The translations under genes were made by a program, and so were the position numbers. Shown here one piece after another: positions 20,145 to 29,709 of a stretch of 64,000 bases of DNA. Under the pieces are notes generated by a model. It searched no databases. It worked only from the letters and a program-made list of their open reading frames with translations, and was not told the origin of the DNA. Numbering within the stretch: the stretch's first letter is position 1; every line of letters begins with the position of its first letter. Source of the stretch: Flavobacteriaceae bacterium (GTDB lineage Bacteria > Bacteroidota > Bacteroidia > Flavobacteriales > Weeksellaceae); contig JAUNUH010000007.1 in the NCBI GenBank assembly GCA_030538275.1, forward strand, positions 1 to 64,000. Reading direction: 5' to 3'.

Positions 20145-20708
20145 TTAATTATTCTTTTTAAATGGTAATCCAAATTTTTCTAATAATGATTTTGCTTCTT
20201 TATCGGTTTTGGCAGAAGTAACAAAGGTGATATCCATTCCTTGTATTTTCTTTACCTTATCAATATCAATTTCAGGGAAAATGATTTGCTCTGTAATTCC
20301 TAGGTTATAATTCCCTCTACCGTCGAAGCCGTTGGCTCCAATACCGTTGAAATCGCGTACACGTGGAAGCGCTGCGCTCACCAATCGGTCTAGAAATTCG
20401 TACATTTTTTCGTCTCTCAGGGTAATTTTCACACCGATTGGCATTCCTTTTCTGAGTTTAAAGTTGGCCACGTCTTTTTTGGAAATGGTTGAAACGGCTT
20501 TTTGTCCAGTAATCATTCCTAATTCTTCTAAAGCGTAGTCGATAACTTTTTTATCTGCAACTGCATCCCCCAGGCCTTGACTAATCACGATTTTTTCAAG
20601 TACAGGAACCTGCATTACTGAAGAGTAACCGAATTCCTCTTTGAGTGCAGGAACGATTTTTTCTTTATACAATTTTTTAGGACGTGGTATATATTTTTCT
20701 GTACTCAT
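20145..20708 (-). CDS. rplE: 50S ribosomal protein L5
   Basis: 187 residues from the ATG at 20708 ([14 protein letters not shown]). A longer reading frame adds ten residues but would run into the rplX stop codon at 20710, so the shorter start is preferred. L5 binds 5S rRNA and contacts P-site tRNA. Blocks: [35 protein letters not shown], and [13 protein letters not shown]. Confidence 0.97.
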   Translation of the reverse strand: MSTEKYIPRPKKLYKEKIVPALKEEFGYSSVMQVPVLEKIVISQGLGDAVADKKVIDYALEELGMITGQKAVSTISKKDVANFKLRKGMPIGVKITLRDEKMYEFLDRLVSAALPRVRDFNGIGANGFDGRGNYNLGITEQIIFPEIDIDKVKKIQGMDITFVTSAKTDKEAKSLLEKFGLPFKKNN

Positions 20709-20709
20709 T

Positions 20710-21024
20710 TTAAATATTTTTACCTGATTTAATTGCAAATCTCACTTTCTTATCACCTTCGGTTTTGTAGCCGACGCGTGTAGGCTTTCCTGTTTCGGGA
20801 TCGATTAGTGATACATTCGAAACATGTATAGGGGCTTCTACTTCTGTAATTCCTCCTTGTGGATTGTTTGCAGATGGTTTTGTATGTTTTTTGATCATGT
20901 TGAGATGCTGCACCAGTACACGTTCTTTTGCGGGGAACACGCGAACCACTTCGCCTGTTTTTCCTTTTTCTTTACCTGCCAGTACAATTACCTGATCTCC
21001 TTTTTTTATTTTCAATTTCGCCAT
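20710..21024 (-). CDS. rplX: 50S ribosomal protein L24
   Basis: 104 residues; one of the assembly initiators of the 50S subunit, located at the tunnel exit. The KOW motif is at [37 protein letters not shown] follows. One base separates its stop from the rplE start. Confidence 0.97.
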   Translation of the reverse strand: MAKLKIKKGDQVIVLAGKEKGKTGEVVRVFPAKERVLVQHLNMIKKHTKPSANNPQGGITEVEAPIHVSNVSLIDPETGKPTRVGYKTEGDKKVRFAIKSGKNI

Positions 21025-21039
21025 GGTTTCTAGTATATT

Positions 21040-21408
21040 TTAAAGTACTTCGGGAGCTAAAGAAATAATTTTCATGTGTTGGAAATCACGTAATTCTCGC
21101 GCTACGGGCCCGAAAACCCTAGTTCCTTTCATTTCGCCATTATTATCTAATAATACGCATGCATTATCGTCAAAACGTATATATGAACCATCTTTACGGC
21201 GAATTTCTTTTTTGGTTCTTACGATTACCGCTTTTGAAACTTGTCCTTTTTTGGCATTTCCGGCTGGTGTTGCTTCTTTGATGGACACCACCACTTTATC
21301 TCCAAGAGATGCGTATCTTTTTCCGGTTCCGCCTAATACTCGAATCACCAATGCTTCTCTGGCGCCTGTATTGTCTGCTACTTTGAGTCTTGATTCCTGT
21401 TGTACCAT
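21040..21408 (-). CDS. rplN: 50S ribosomal protein L14
   Basis: 122 residues, usual length; part of the interface with 16S rRNA and contact site of the silencing factor RsfS. Start [19 protein letters not shown] and end [19 protein letters not shown] are diagnostic. Confidence 0.97.
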   Translation of the reverse strand: MVQQESRLKVADNTGAREALVIRVLGGTGKRYASLGDKVVVSIKEATPAGNAKKGQVSKAVIVRTKKEIRRKDGSYIRFDDNACVLLDNNGEMKGTRVFGPVARELRDFQHMKIISLAPEVL

Positions 21409-21415
21409 GTTTCTA

Positions 21416-21670
21416 TTACTTAGCTCGTTCTACAATTTCTACGACCCTCCATTTTTTGGTCTTACTCAACGGGCGTGTTTCCATAATTCTTACGGTATCG
21501 CCTTGGTTGCATTCATTATTTTCGTCGTGTGCGGTATATTTTTTCGTTTTCACAACGAATTTACCGTACATTGGGTGTTTAATTCGATAAGTTTCTTCAA
21601 CAACAATGGTTTTGTCCATCTTGTTGCTTTTTACCAAACCTAATCGTTCTTTTCTAAGATTTCTCTCCAT
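21416..21670 (-). CDS. rpsQ: 30S ribosomal protein S17
   Basis: 84 residues, OB-fold protein binding the 5' domain of 16S rRNA early in assembly. [35 protein letters not shown] and [18 protein letters not shown] are present. Seven bases from each neighbour. Confidence 0.97.
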   Translation of the reverse strand: MERNLRKERLGLVKSNKMDKTIVVEETYRIKHPMYGKFVVKTKKYTAHDENNECNQGDTVRIMETRPLSKTKKWRVVEIVERAK

Positions 21671-21677
21671 TGTTGTA

Positions 21678-21875
21678 TTATTTATTTTCGGCCAGTTTCC
21701 GTGTCAATTCCGTATTCAATCTAGCAATGTTCTTGCGCATATATCTCAATTGAACAGGATTTTCTATTTGAGCCATCTTATGATTGATTCTTAATTTATC
21801 ATAAGCTTCTTTTTCTTCCTTTAGTTTAGCTTGAATATCTTCTAAGGTTAATTCTTTAATTTCTGATGCTTTCAT
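21678..21875 (-). CDS. rpmC: 50S ribosomal protein L29
   Basis: 65 residues forming a two-helix hairpin at the tunnel exit, near the SRP and trigger factor binding site. Blocks [20 protein letters not shown] and [14 protein letters not shown] fit the family. It stands in the usual rplP-rpmC-rpsQ order. Confidence 0.95.
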   Translation of the reverse strand: MKASEIKELTLEDIQAKLKEEKEAYDKLRINHKMAQIENPVQLRYMRKNIARLNTELTRKLAENK

Positions 21876-21895
21876 TCTTACTTTTTAAATATGCA

Positions 21896-22318
21896 TTAAT
21901 CTTGTTGATAATCTCTTGCCACTACAAACTTGGTTTTCACGGGTAGTTTTTGTGCGGCTAATCTTAATGCTTCTTTGGCCAATTCCTCTGGAACACCTCC
22001 TACTTCGAACAAAATACGACCTGGTAAAACGGGTGCAACAAAATACTCTGGAGCACCTTTTCCTTTACCCATACGTACCTCTGCAGGTTTTTTGGTTATG
22101 GGTTTGTCTGGAAATATTTTGATCCAGATGCTACCTTCACGTTTCAAGTAACGTGTTGCAGCAATACGAGCGGCTTCTAATTGTCGTGCGGTAATCCAGC
22201 TGTCTTCAAGAGCTTTGATTCCAAATTGCCCGAATGCGAGTTGGTTTCCTCTTTTAGAGATTCCTCTCTTTACATTCTTATGTGCTTTTCTATATTTGGT
22301 TCTTCTTGGTTGTAACAT
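21896..22318 (-). CDS. rplP: 50S ribosomal protein L16
   Basis: 140 residues; late-assembling protein near the A-site tRNA and peptidyl transferase centre. [19 protein letters not shown] at the start, [20 protein letters not shown] in the middle, and [16 protein letters not shown] at the conserved loop. Confidence 0.97.
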   Translation of the reverse strand: MLQPRRTKYRKAHKNVKRGISKRGNQLAFGQFGIKALEDSWITARQLEAARIAATRYLKREGSIWIKIFPDKPITKKPAEVRMGKGKGAPEYFVAPVLPGRILFEVGGVPEELAKEALRLAAQKLPVKTKFVVARDYQQD

Positions 22319-22339
22319 GATTCAATTCAGTTTTTAAAA

Positions 22340-23059
22340 TTATGATCTTTTGCGATCACGACGACGTTCTGTTCTTTTACCTCCACTGGTTTTTTGTTTC
22401 TTTTGCAAACCGATTAATGGTGATAATTCACGCTTACCGTACACTTCTCCCTTCATTATCCATACTTTGACTCCAAGTCTTCCGTATGTTGTATGAGCCT
22501 CTCCTAGTGCGTAGTCGATATCTGCTCTAAAGGTTGATAATGGAATACGTCCTTCTTTATAGGTTTCAGATCTAGCCATTTCAGCGCCGTTCAACCTTCC
22601 AGAAATTTGAACTTTAATTCCTTCTGCATTCATTCTCATAGCAGATGCTATGGCCATTTTGATGGCTCGACGGTACGAAATTCTGTTTTCTATTTGTCTT
22701 GCAATACTTTCTGCTACAAGATTAGCATCCAACTCGGGTCTTTTGATTTCAAAAATATTAATTTGAACATCTTTCCCGGTGAGTTTCTTCAACTCTTCTT
22801 TCAACTTATCTACTTCGGCTCCACCTTTACCAATAATTATACCTGGACGGGCGGTTGTAATGGTTACCGTAATTAACTTTAAGGTTCTTTCGATATAAAT
22901 ATTAGAGACACTTGCTTTTTGTAATCTAGCGCCCAAGTATTTTCTCACTTGTGCATCTTCTGCGATTTTATCACCATAGTCTCTCCCACCATACCAGTTT
23001 GAATCCCATCCGCGTATGATTCCTAGTCTATTACCTATTGGATTTGTCTTTTGACCCAT
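22340..23059 (-). CDS. rpsC: 30S ribosomal protein S3
   Basis: 239 residues; forms the mRNA entry channel with S4 and S5. The KH domain has [20 protein letters not shown]; the C-domain includes [20 protein letters not shown] and ends in a basic tail. Two bases after rplV. Confidence 0.97.
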   Translation of the reverse strand: MGQKTNPIGNRLGIIRGWDSNWYGGRDYGDKIAEDAQVRKYLGARLQKASVSNIYIERTLKLITVTITTARPGIIIGKGGAEVDKLKEELKKLTGKDVQINIFEIKRPELDANLVAESIARQIENRISYRRAIKMAIASAMRMNAEGIKVQISGRLNGAEMARSETYKEGRIPLSTFRADIDYALGEAHTTYGRLGVKVWIMKGEVYGKRELSPLIGLQKKQKTSGGKRTERRRDRKRS

Positions 23060-23061
23060 AA

Positions 23062-23469
23062 TTATTGATTCTCTTCGGTTTTACTGTCTATTACAATGGT
23101 TACGTGATTTGAACGTTTTCTGATTCTGTGCGCACGGCCTTGTGGTGCCGGTCTAAGTCTTTTTAACTGTCTTGCGCTATCAACGTAAATTTCTTTTACA
23201 AAAAGATTTGCATCTTCTACGTCCAAATCTTCATTCTTGTTTTGCCAATTTGCAATGGCAGACAATAATAATTTCTCTAATTTCTCGCTAGCTTCTTTTT
23301 TAGAATATCTTAAGATAAATAAAGCTTTGTTCACATTTTCACCTCTAATAATATCTGCTACCAATCTCATTTTACGTGGAGATGTTGGGCAATTATTCAA
23401 TTTTGCGAATGCAATATTTTGCTTTATTTCTTGCATTGTCTCTGCAGAATTTCTTTTTCTACTTCCCAT
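23062..23469 (-). CDS. rplV: 50S ribosomal protein L22
   Basis: 135 residues, about 25 longer than in E. coli because of an N-terminal extension ([19 protein letters not shown]) before the core. Its beta-hairpin forms part of the exit tunnel wall, where macrolides and nascent-chain arrest peptides act; the tip includes [17 protein letters not shown]. No deletion is visible there. The extension is in line with other Bacteroidota L22 proteins I recall; an internal start is possible. Confidence 0.95.
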   Translation of the reverse strand: MGSRKRNSAETMQEIKQNIAFAKLNNCPTSPRKMRLVADIIRGENVNKALFILRYSKKEASEKLEKLLLSAIANWQNKNEDLDVEDANLFVKEIYVDSARQLKRLRPAPQGRAHRIRKRSNHVTIVIDSKTEENQ

Positions 23470-23477
23470 AGCTTATA

Positions 23478-23756
23478 TTATTTTTTACCTTTATTTTTCG
23501 CTCCGGCGTGTCCTCTAAATGTACGAGTCGGAGAGAATTCGCCTAATTTGTGACCCACCATGTTTTCTGTAATATAAACCGGAACAAATTGCTTACCGTT
23601 ATGAACGGCTATGGTTTGACCTACAAAATCTGGAGAAATCATAGATGCTCTTGACCAAGTTTTGATCACAGTTTTCTTATTATTACTTACATTTTCCTGA
23701 ACTTTCGCATCCAGTTTGTAAGAGATATATGGTCCTTTTTTTAATGAACGTGCCAT
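23478..23756 (-). CDS. rpsS: 30S ribosomal protein S19
   Basis: 92 residues, standard length; 30S head protein in contact with S13 and the A-site finger. [20 protein letters not shown] at the start and [20 protein letters not shown] are diagnostic. Confidence 0.97.
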   Translation of the reverse strand: MARSLKKGPYISYKLDAKVQENVSNNKKTVIKTWSRASMISPDFVGQTIAVHNGKQFVPVYITENMVGHKLGEFSPTRTFRGHAGAKNKGKK

Positions 23757-23759
23757 AAA

Positions 23760-24581
23760 TTATTTCTTTCTTCTTTCTAAAATATACATACTAGAGGCTT
23801 TCTTCTTATTTCTTGTCTTGTAACCTTTTGCAGGCACCCCGTTTTTGTTTCTCGGGATTCCACCAGTTGCACGACCTTCACCTCCACCCATTGGATGATC
23901 TACAGGATTCATAACCATAGAACGAGTTCTAGGCCTTCTTCCTTTCCATCTAGATCTACCAGCTTTACCGCTCACTTCAATTTGATGATCAGAATTTGAA
24001 ACAGCTCCAATAGTTGCTGAACATTCTACCAAGATCATTCTGATTTCACCCGAAGGTAATTTTATAGTAGCGTACCTGCCTTCTCTAGCCACAAGCTGTC
24101 CATACGACCCAGCGCTTCTTGCAATAATAGCTCCTTGTCCGGGGCGCAATTCTATACAAGAAACAACTGTTCCTAATGGCATAAACTTCAATTTCATTGC
24201 ATTACCAGCATCAGGTGAAGCTGTTTCTCCATTAAAAATGGTTTGACCCACTTTCAACCCATTGGTAGCAATGATATATCTTTTCTCTCCATCTTCATAC
24301 TGTACCAATGCGATAAAGGAAGTACGATTTGGATCATATTCTATAGACAAAACCTCTGCTTTACCGGCTTTGTTGCGTTTGAAATCGATGATACGGTATT
24401 TTCTTTTATGCCCTCCACCTATGAAACGCATTGTCATTTTACCGGTCTGATTACGACCCCCAGATTTTGATAATCCTCTGGTAAGAGACTTTTCGGGTTT
24501 ATTGGTCGTTATTTCTTCAAAATTATTAACGATTCTAAATCGCTGTCCCGGTGTTATTGGTTTTAATTTTCTTACTGACAT
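23760..24581 (-). CDS. rplB: 50S ribosomal protein L2
   Basis: 273 residues, same length as E. coli; needed for subunit association and peptidyl transferase activity. The C-terminal block [19 protein letters not shown] contains the conserved His (in DHPMGGG) close to the catalytic centre. Begins [15 protein letters not shown]. Confidence 0.98.
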   Translation of the reverse strand: MSVRKLKPITPGQRFRIVNNFEEITTNKPEKSLTRGLSKSGGRNQTGKMTMRFIGGGHKRKYRIIDFKRNKAGKAEVLSIEYDPNRTSFIALVQYEDGEKRYIIATNGLKVGQTIFNGETASPDAGNAMKLKFMPLGTVVSCIELRPGQGAIIARSAGSYGQLVAREGRYATIKLPSGEIRMILVECSATIGAVSNSDHQIEVSGKAGRSRWKGRRPRTRSMVMNPVDHPMGGGEGRATGGIPRNKNGVPAKGYKTRNKKKASSMYILERRKK

Positions 24582-24592
24582 GCTTCTACTTC

Positions 24593-24883
24593 TTAAATAT
24601 TACCGTACAAATCAATTTCTTGTCCTTCTTCTAGTTGTACAATGGCTTTCTTGAGCTTATTTGTTTTGCCTGTTTGAAAACCTTTTTTTGTATAACGAGA
24701 TTTAATCTTCGGAGCAGAGATCAGGGTTCTTACCTCTAGTACATCTACACCGTAAGTTTCTTTAATAGCGTCTTTGATTTGAATCTTATTCGCTTTTGGA
24801 TGTACAAAGAAAGCGTAACGATTATTTTTCTCTGAATCGTTGGTTGCTTTTTCTGTAATTACAGGTCTTAAAATGATACTCAT
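24593..24883 (-). CDS. rplW: 50S ribosomal protein L23
   Basis: 96 residues; tunnel-exit protein that docks trigger factor and [21 protein letters not shown] at the start (the RPxxTEK motif), [20 protein letters not shown], and [19 protein letters not shown] match the family. Confidence 0.96.
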   Translation of the reverse strand: MSIILRPVITEKATNDSEKNNRYAFFVHPKANKIQIKDAIKETYGVDVLEVRTLISAPKIKSRYTKKGFQTGKTNKLKKAIVQLEEGQEIDLYGNI

Positions 24884-24889
24884 AGTCCT

Positions 24890-25519
24890 TTACTTTCTTA
24901 GATTTTCCTGAATTTTCTCCACCGAACTCTCAAACAAGACAAGATTCGACGCATTCATGATATCGTAACTTGTTAATTCTGAAAAATTTACAACTTTTAC
25001 ACCTTGTAAATTTCGGGAGGACAAATATACATTTTTATTTGTATCCCCCAATACAAAAAGAGATTTTTTATTCAACAAATTCAAGTTATTCAAAATTTGT
25101 ATAAATTCCTTTGTTCTTGGTGTTTCTAGGTTGAAATCTTCCATCACACTCAAAGCATTATCTTTTAGCTTTTGGCTCAATGCAGATTTTTTAGCAACTC
25201 TTTTTTGAGTTTTATTCAATTTGAAACCGTAGTTTCTGGGTCTTGGACCGAAAACTCTACCTCCGCCTGTAAAAAGTGGATTTTTGATATTTCCTGCACG
25301 AGCTGTACCCGTTCCTTTTTGTTTTTTAATCTTTTTAGAACTTCCGGCGATTTCGTTTCTCTCCTTGGCTTTATGAGTTCCTTGTCTTTGATTTGCTAAA
25401 TATTGTTTAACCTCAAGGTAAACAGTATGCTCACTAGGTTCTATGCCGAAGATGCTATCGTCAAGAGTTATTTTCTTTCCGGTTTCTTTTCCCGTTCTAT
25501 CTAATATTATTAATTCCAT
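24890..25519 (-). CDS. rplD: 50S ribosomal protein L4
   Basis: 209 residues; lines the exit tunnel with L22 and, in E. coli, regulates the S10 operon. The tunnel loop contains [20 protein letters not shown] and [17 protein letters not shown]. Its start overlaps the end of rplC by ten bases, suggesting coupled translation. Whether L4 control exists in this lineage is not known from sequence. Confidence 0.97.
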   Translation of the reverse strand: MELIILDRTGKETGKKITLDDSIFGIEPSEHTVYLEVKQYLANQRQGTHKAKERNEIAGSSKKIKKQKGTGTARAGNIKNPLFTGGGRVFGPRPRNYGFKLNKTQKRVAKKSALSQKLKDNALSVMEDFNLETPRTKEFIQILNNLNLLNKKSLFVLGDTNKNVYLSSRNLQGVKVVNFSELTSYDIMNASNLVLFESSVEKIQENLRK

Positions 25520-26136
25520 CTTCTTATAATTACGTATGAATTTTTAGGACCTGGAATAGCACCTTTTACAATTAAAAGATTCTTTTCTTCATCCACTTTT
25601 AATACTTGCAAATTCTGAACAGTTACTTTGGCATTTCCCATTTGTCCTGCCATTTTCATTCCTTTGAATACTCTCGAAGGATCTGAACCTGCACCAATTG
25701 ATCCGGGTGCACGTAACCTGTTGTGCTGACCATGAGATGCTTGTCCTACACCACCAAATCCGTGACGCTTTACAACACCTTGGAAACCTTTACCTTTGGA
25801 AGTTCCCGTAACATCTACATACTCTCCTTCATTGAAGAGACTTACTGTAACTTCTTGTCCTAGAGACATATTGTTTACAAAATCACCATAAAATTCCACC
25901 AATTTATGCTTTGGTGTAGTGCCGGCTTTTTTGAAATGCCCTTGCATGGCTTTCCCGACATTCGATTCCTTCTTGTCATCGAAACCCAATTGTACGGACT
26001 CATAACCGTCTTTTTCCTGGGTTCTGACCTGCGTTACGACGCAAGGACCTGCCTCTATGATTGTACACGGAATATTTCTTCCGTTTTCATCAAACAAACT
26101 GGTCATTGCAATCTTTTTCCCAATAATTCCTGACAT
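25510..26136 (-). CDS. rplC: 50S ribosomal protein L3
   Basis: 208 residues; initiator of 50S assembly whose long loop reaches the peptidyl transferase centre. [19 protein letters not shown] at the start, [19 protein letters not shown], and [20 protein letters not shown] are diagnostic. The conserved Gln in the loop (GQHNR), methylated in some bacteria, is present. An 83-base gap with a hairpin separates it from rpsJ. Confidence 0.97.
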   Translation of the reverse strand: MSGIIGKKIAMTSLFDENGRNIPCTIIEAGPCVVTQVRTQEKDGYESVQLGFDDKKESNVGKAMQGHFKKAGTTPKHKLVEFYGDFVNNMSLGQEVTVSLFNEGEYVDVTGTSKGKGFQGVVKRHGFGGVGQASHGQHNRLRAPGSIGAGSDPSRVFKGMKMAGQMGNAKVTVQNLQVLKVDEEKNLLIVKGAIPGPKNSYVIIRRWN

Positions 26137-26164
26137 GAATATATTTTATTTTTTTAGAAAACAA

Positions 26165-26193
26165 TGCAGCGTTTAGTAACACCAAACGCTACA
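26165..26193 (-). promoter_or_regulatory. Stem-loop in the rpsJ-rplC gap
   Basis: AGCGTTT (26168-26174) pairs with AAACGCT (26184-26190), with two more pairs beyond one mismatch, around a nine-base loop. On the minus strand it is followed by a T-rich stretch (TTGTTTTC), so it could attenuate transcription between rpsJ and rplC or regulate rplC translation. The 83-base gap is the longest in this operon apart from the interruption after rpsN. Confidence 0.45.
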
Positions 26194-26219
26194 TGCTATA
26201 GATTCTTTATTGTTTTTAC

Positions 26220-26525
26220 TTAAACCTTAATTTCTACTTCAACACCGCTAGGTAATTCTAGTTTCATCAATGCATCAACTGTTTTAGAAGATGAACTGTA
26301 GATATCCAAAAGTCTTTTGTGCGAATTCAACTTGAACTGCTCACGTGCTTTTTTGTTCACGTGGGGTGAACGAAGCACTGTAAAAATTCTTTTGTTGGTA
26401 GGTAATGGAATTGGACCATTAACTACAGCACCGGTAGATTTTACGGTTTTCACGATTTTTTCGGCTGATTTATCAACCAGATTGTAATCGTATGATTTTA
26501 ACTTAATTCTAATTTTCTGACTCAT
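26220..26525 (-). CDS. rpsJ: 30S ribosomal protein S10 (NusE)
   Basis: 101 residues; 30S head protein that also acts as the antitermination factor Nus[21 protein letters not shown] opens the protein; the loop block [20 protein letters not shown] is intact. Eleven bases after fusA, so the str and S10 operons are joined, as usual for Bacteroidota. No tuf gene lies between fusA and rpsJ. Confidence 0.97.
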   Translation of the reverse strand: MSQKIRIKLKSYDYNLVDKSAEKIVKTVKSTGAVVNGPIPLPTNKRIFTVLRSPHVNKKAREQFKLNSHKRLLDIYSSSSKTVDALMKLELPSGVEVEIKV

Positions 26526-26536
26526 AACTCAACTTA

Positions 26537-28669
26537 TTAACCTTCGCTTCCTTTTGATTTTGCTATTACTTCTTCAGCTACGTTTTGTGGAGCTGTATCA
26601 TACTTTTCAAATTCCATTGTAGATGTAGCACGACCAGATGAAAGTGTTCTCAATGACGTTACATATCCAAACATTTCTGATAAAGGCACGGTAGCTTTTA
26701 TAACTTTAGCATTATTTCTGTCACCCATTCCTGATGGAACACCTCTTCTTCTGTTCAAATCACCTACGATATCACCCATATTTTCTTCTGGCGTCAATAC
26801 CTCAAGTTTCATAATAGGTTCCATAATAGCTGGTTTGGCTTTTTTGGCTGCTTCTCTGAAACCAAGTTTAGCGGCAAGTTCGAACGAAAGTTGGTCTGAA
26901 TCCACAGGGTGGAATGAACCATCTTTGAGCGTAACTTTCATTGATTCAACTTCGTATCCAGCCAAAGGACCATTTTTCATAGCTTCTTTGAATCCTTTTT
27001 CTACTGATGGAATAAATTCTTTTGGAATATTCCCTCCTTTGATTTCATTTACAAATTGCAATCCTACCTGGCCTTCGTCTGCTGGCTCTAGCGTGAATAC
27101 AATATCAGCAAATTTACCGCGACCACCTGATTGTTTTTTATAGACTTCTCTATGATCTGTAGATCCAGTAATAGCTTCTTTGTATTCTACCTGAGGCTGA
27201 CCTTGGTTTACCTCTACTTTGAATTCTCTTCTCAAACGATCAACAATGATATCCAGGTGAAGCTCACCCATACCAGAAATAATAGTTTGGCCAGATGCTT
27301 CATCGGTTTTTACCTGGAAAGTTGGATCTTCTTCTGCTAGTTTAGACAGTGCCATACCTAATTTGTCCATATCTGCCTTAGACTTTGGCTCAACAGCAAT
27401 TCCGATTACTGGATCTGGAAAATCCATAGATTCCAGAATTATAGGGTGTTTTTCGTCTGAAAGTGTATCTCCGGTTTTAATATCTTTAAATCCTACTGCT
27501 GCTCCAATATCACCAGCCTCGATGAACTCGATTGGCTCTTGTTTATTAGAGTGCATTTGATAAATACGCGAAATTCTTTCTTTATTTCCAGATCTGTTGT
27601 TTAACACATAAGAACCAGCATCTAATCTTCCTGAATATGCACGGAAGAAAGCTAAGCGTCCTACGTACGGGTCTGTTGCAATCTTGAAAGCAAGCGCTGC
27701 AAATGGCTCTCCTTCAACTTTGGGCATTCTTGTTTCTACCTCACCAGAATCTGGATTAGTACCTTCTACTGCATCTATATCTAGTGGTGAAGGTAGGTAT
27801 CGACATACGGCATCCAACATAAATTGTACACCTTTATTTTTAAAAGAAGAACCACAAGTCATAGGAATAATTGCCATATCTAGGGTAGCTGCTCTTAAAG
27901 CTGCGTGGATTTCTTCTTCGGTGATAGAATTTTCATCTTCGAAGAATTTTTCCATAATTCCCTCATCATATTCTGCTACGGCCTCAATCAATTGTCCACG
28001 CAATTCACGTACTTGTTCTTTTAAATCTTCTGGAATTTCGATTTCGTCAAAAGTTGCCCCCTGAGTTTCATCATGCCACACCATTGCTTTGTTGGTTACA
28101 AGGTCAACGATTCCTCTGAAGTCTTCTTCATCACCGATATTGATTACGATAGGCACTGCATTTGATCCCAGCATTTCTCTTACTTGTCTGCAAACTCCAA
28201 GGAAATCAGCTCCGTTACGGTCCATTTTGTTTACAAAACCAAGACGTGGAACTTTGTAATTGTCTGCAAGTCTCCAATTCGTTTCAGATTGTGGCTCTAC
28301 ACCATCAACTGCACTAAATAGAAATACAAGTCCGTCCAAAACACGCAAAGAGCGATTCACCTCTACGGTGAAGTCAACGTGACCTGGAGTGTCTATAATA
28401 TTAAAGTGGAAATTTTTGGCGTCGCTGGTAGGTTTTCCATTTTCTTTTGGGAAAGTCCAGCTACAAGTTGTTGCTGCAGAGGTAATGGTGATACCTCTTT
28501 CTGCTTCTTGTTCCATCCAGTCCATGGTAGCAGAACCTTCGTGGGTTTCTCCCAGTTTATGGGTTTTTCCTGTATAGAACAGAATTCTTTCGGTTGTTGT
28601 GGTTTTACCTGCATCGATGTGAGCGGCAATTCCTATATTACGTGTGTATTTTAAATCTTTTGTACCCAT
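26537..28669 (-). CDS. fusA: Elongation factor G
   Basis: 710 residues, full length. It translocates tRNA-mRNA on the ribosome using GTP. G1 is [16 protein letters not shown]3 is [12 protein letters not shown] and G4 is NKMDRNG. Domains II-V follow, including [19 protein letters not shown] (domain III) and the domain IV/V blocks [10 protein letters not shown] and [18 protein letters not shown]. Lies between rpsG and rpsJ. The usual fusidic-acid contact regions look unremarkable, though single substitutions cannot be assessed by eye. Confidence 0.98.
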   Translation of the reverse strand: MGTKDLKYTRNIGIAAHIDAGKTTTTERILFYTGKTHKLGETHEGSATMDWMEQEAERGITITSAATTCSWTFPKENGKPTSDAKNFHFNIIDTPGHVDFTVEVNRSLRVLDGLVFLFSAVDGVEPQSETNWRLADNYKVPRLGFVNKMDRNGADFLGVCRQVREMLGSNAVPIVINIGDEEDFRGIVDLVTNKAMVWHDETQGATFDEIEIPEDLKEQVRELRGQLIEAVAEYDEGIMEKFFEDENSITEEEIHAALRAATLDMAIIPMTCGSSFKNKGVQFMLDAVCRYLPSPLDIDAVEGTNPDSGEVETRMPKVEGEPFAALAFKIATDPYVGRLAFFRAYSGRLDAGSYVLNNRSGNKERISRIYQMHSNKQEPIEFIEAGDIGAAVGFKDIKTGDTLSDEKHPIILESMDFPDPVIGIAVEPKSKADMDKLGMALSKLAEEDPTFQVKTDEASGQTIISGMGELHLDIIVDRLRREFKVEVNQGQPQVEYKEAITGSTDHREVYKKQSGGRGKFADIVFTLEPADEGQVGLQFVNEIKGGNIPKEFIPSVEKGFKEAMKNGPLAGYEVESMKVTLKDGSFHPVDSDQLSFELAAKLGFREAAKKAKPAIMEPIMKLEVLTPEENMGDIVGDLNRRRGVPSGMGDRNNAKVIKATVPLSEMFGYVTSLRTLSSGRATSTMEFEKYDTAPQNVAEEVIAKSKGSEG

Positions 28670-28677
28670 CGGTTTTT

Positions 28678-29154
28678 TTAAAATCTAAAGTGTGAAAAGG
28701 CTTTATTTGCTTCGGCCATTTTATGCGTATCCATTCTTTTTTTCACGGCAGAGCCTTCTTCTTTGGAAGCTGCTAGAATTTCTCCAGCCAGCTTTTGCGC
28801 CATTGATTTTTCGTTACGTGCACGTGCGTATTTAATCATCCACTTCATAGCCATGGAGATTTTGCGATCGGGTCTGATTTGCATTGGAATCTGGAAGGTG
28901 GCACCTCCTACTCGTCTTGAGCGCACCTCTACATGCGGCATTACATTGGTTAGAGCATCTTTCCAAACTTCTAGAGCATCTTTTTCTGCATCTTCTTTTC
29001 TGCGCTCTACGATTTCCATAGCGTCATAAAAAACCTTAAATGCAACAGATTTTTTACCGTCAAGCATTAGATTATTCACAAATCTGGTTACCAACTGATC
29101 ATTGAATTTGGGATCTGGTAATAATATACGCTTTTTAGCTTTTGTTTTTCTCAT
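28678..29154 (-). CDS. rpsG: 30S ribosomal protein S7
   Basis: 158 residues; organises the 30S head and contacts E-site t[22 protein letters not shown] at the start and [19 protein letters not shown] are diagnostic; ends NKAFSHFRF. In E. coli it represses the str operon; control here is unknown. Eight bases before fusA. Confidence 0.97.
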   Translation of the reverse strand: MRKTKAKKRILLPDPKFNDQLVTRFVNNLMLDGKKSVAFKVFYDAMEIVERRKEDAEKDALEVWKDALTNVMPHVEVRSRRVGGATFQIPMQIRPDRKISMAMKWMIKYARARNEKSMAQKLAGEILAASKEEGSAVKKRMDTHKMAEANKAFSHFRF

Positions 29155-29172
29155 TTCAATTCAGGGTTTAAA

Positions 29173-29550
29173 TTATTTCTGTTTTGGACGTTTAGCTCCG
29201 TATTTACTTCTTCTTTGCAAACGACCGTTAACTCCCGCGGTATCTAATGCTCCGCGTACGATGTGATAACGCACACCGGGTAAATCTTTTACCCTTCCTC
29301 CTCTCACCAATACTATCGAGTGCTCTTGCAAATTGTGCCCTTCGCCGCCGATGTATGCGTTTACTTCCTTACCGTTTGTTAACCTTACACGGGCTACTTT
29401 TCTCATGGCCGAGTTTGGTTTTTTAGGGGTAGTCGTATAAACACGCGTACAAACGCCACGACGCTGAGGACAACTTTCCAAAGCAGCCGATTTACTCTTC
29501 TTAGTGAGTGTTGTTCTACCTTTTCTTACTAATTGCTGTATTGTTGGCAT
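29173..29550 (-). CDS. rpsL: 30S ribosomal protein S12
   Basis: 125 residues; decoding-centre protein that governs accuracy. It has the wild-type lysines in [16 protein letters not shown] and [13 protein letters not shown], the two places where streptomycin-resistance changes occur, so the sequence predicts a sensitive-type S12. First gene of the ribosomal superoperon; a consensus promoter lies 58 bases upstream. Confidence 0.98.
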   Translation of the reverse strand: MPTIQQLVRKGRTTLTKKSKSAALESCPQRRGVCTRVYTTTPKKPNSAMRKVARVRLTNGKEVNAYIGGEGHNLQEHSIVLVRGGRVKDLPGVRYHIVRGALDTAGVNGRLQRRSKYGAKRPKQK

Positions 29551-29607
29551 ATTAAATAATGTTCATTTTTAATGCTAAAATTAGACTTCTGCCTATTTTT
29601 AGGGGTG

Positions 29608-29638
29608 CAAAGGTAATAATTTTTTGATATTATGCAAA
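29608..29638 (-). promoter_or_regulatory. Consensus promoter of the rpsL-rpsG-fusA-S10 operon
   Basis: On the minus strand TTTG (29638-29635), 19 bases, TACCTTTG (29615-29608): an exact Bacteroidota -33/-7 match with a leader of about 50 bases before rpsL. It overlaps the divergent promoter of the Omp85-like gene. Confidence 0.7.
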
Positions 29639-29657
29639 CGATTGTATATTAATTTTG
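29623..29657 (+). promoter_or_regulatory. Candidate promoter of the Omp85-like gene
   Basis: TTTG (29623-29626), 23 bases, TAATTTTG (29650-29657). Spacing is at the long end of the accepted range. A second near-match, TACTTTCG at 29690-29697, lies closer to the start. Confidence 0.4.
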
Positions 29658-29709
29658 AACGAATTACAACTTTTATAATTTATTTTATTTACTTTCGTTT
29701 ACTGGAGAG

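Noticed and set aside
20709..20738. Ten-codon N-terminal extension of rplE
   Set aside because: It would overlap the stop of rplX, and the ATG at 20708 gives the family N-terminus.
27684..28064. 126-codon plus-strand frame inside fusA
   Set aside because: Complement of conserved EF-G domains; no start signal or recognisable domain.
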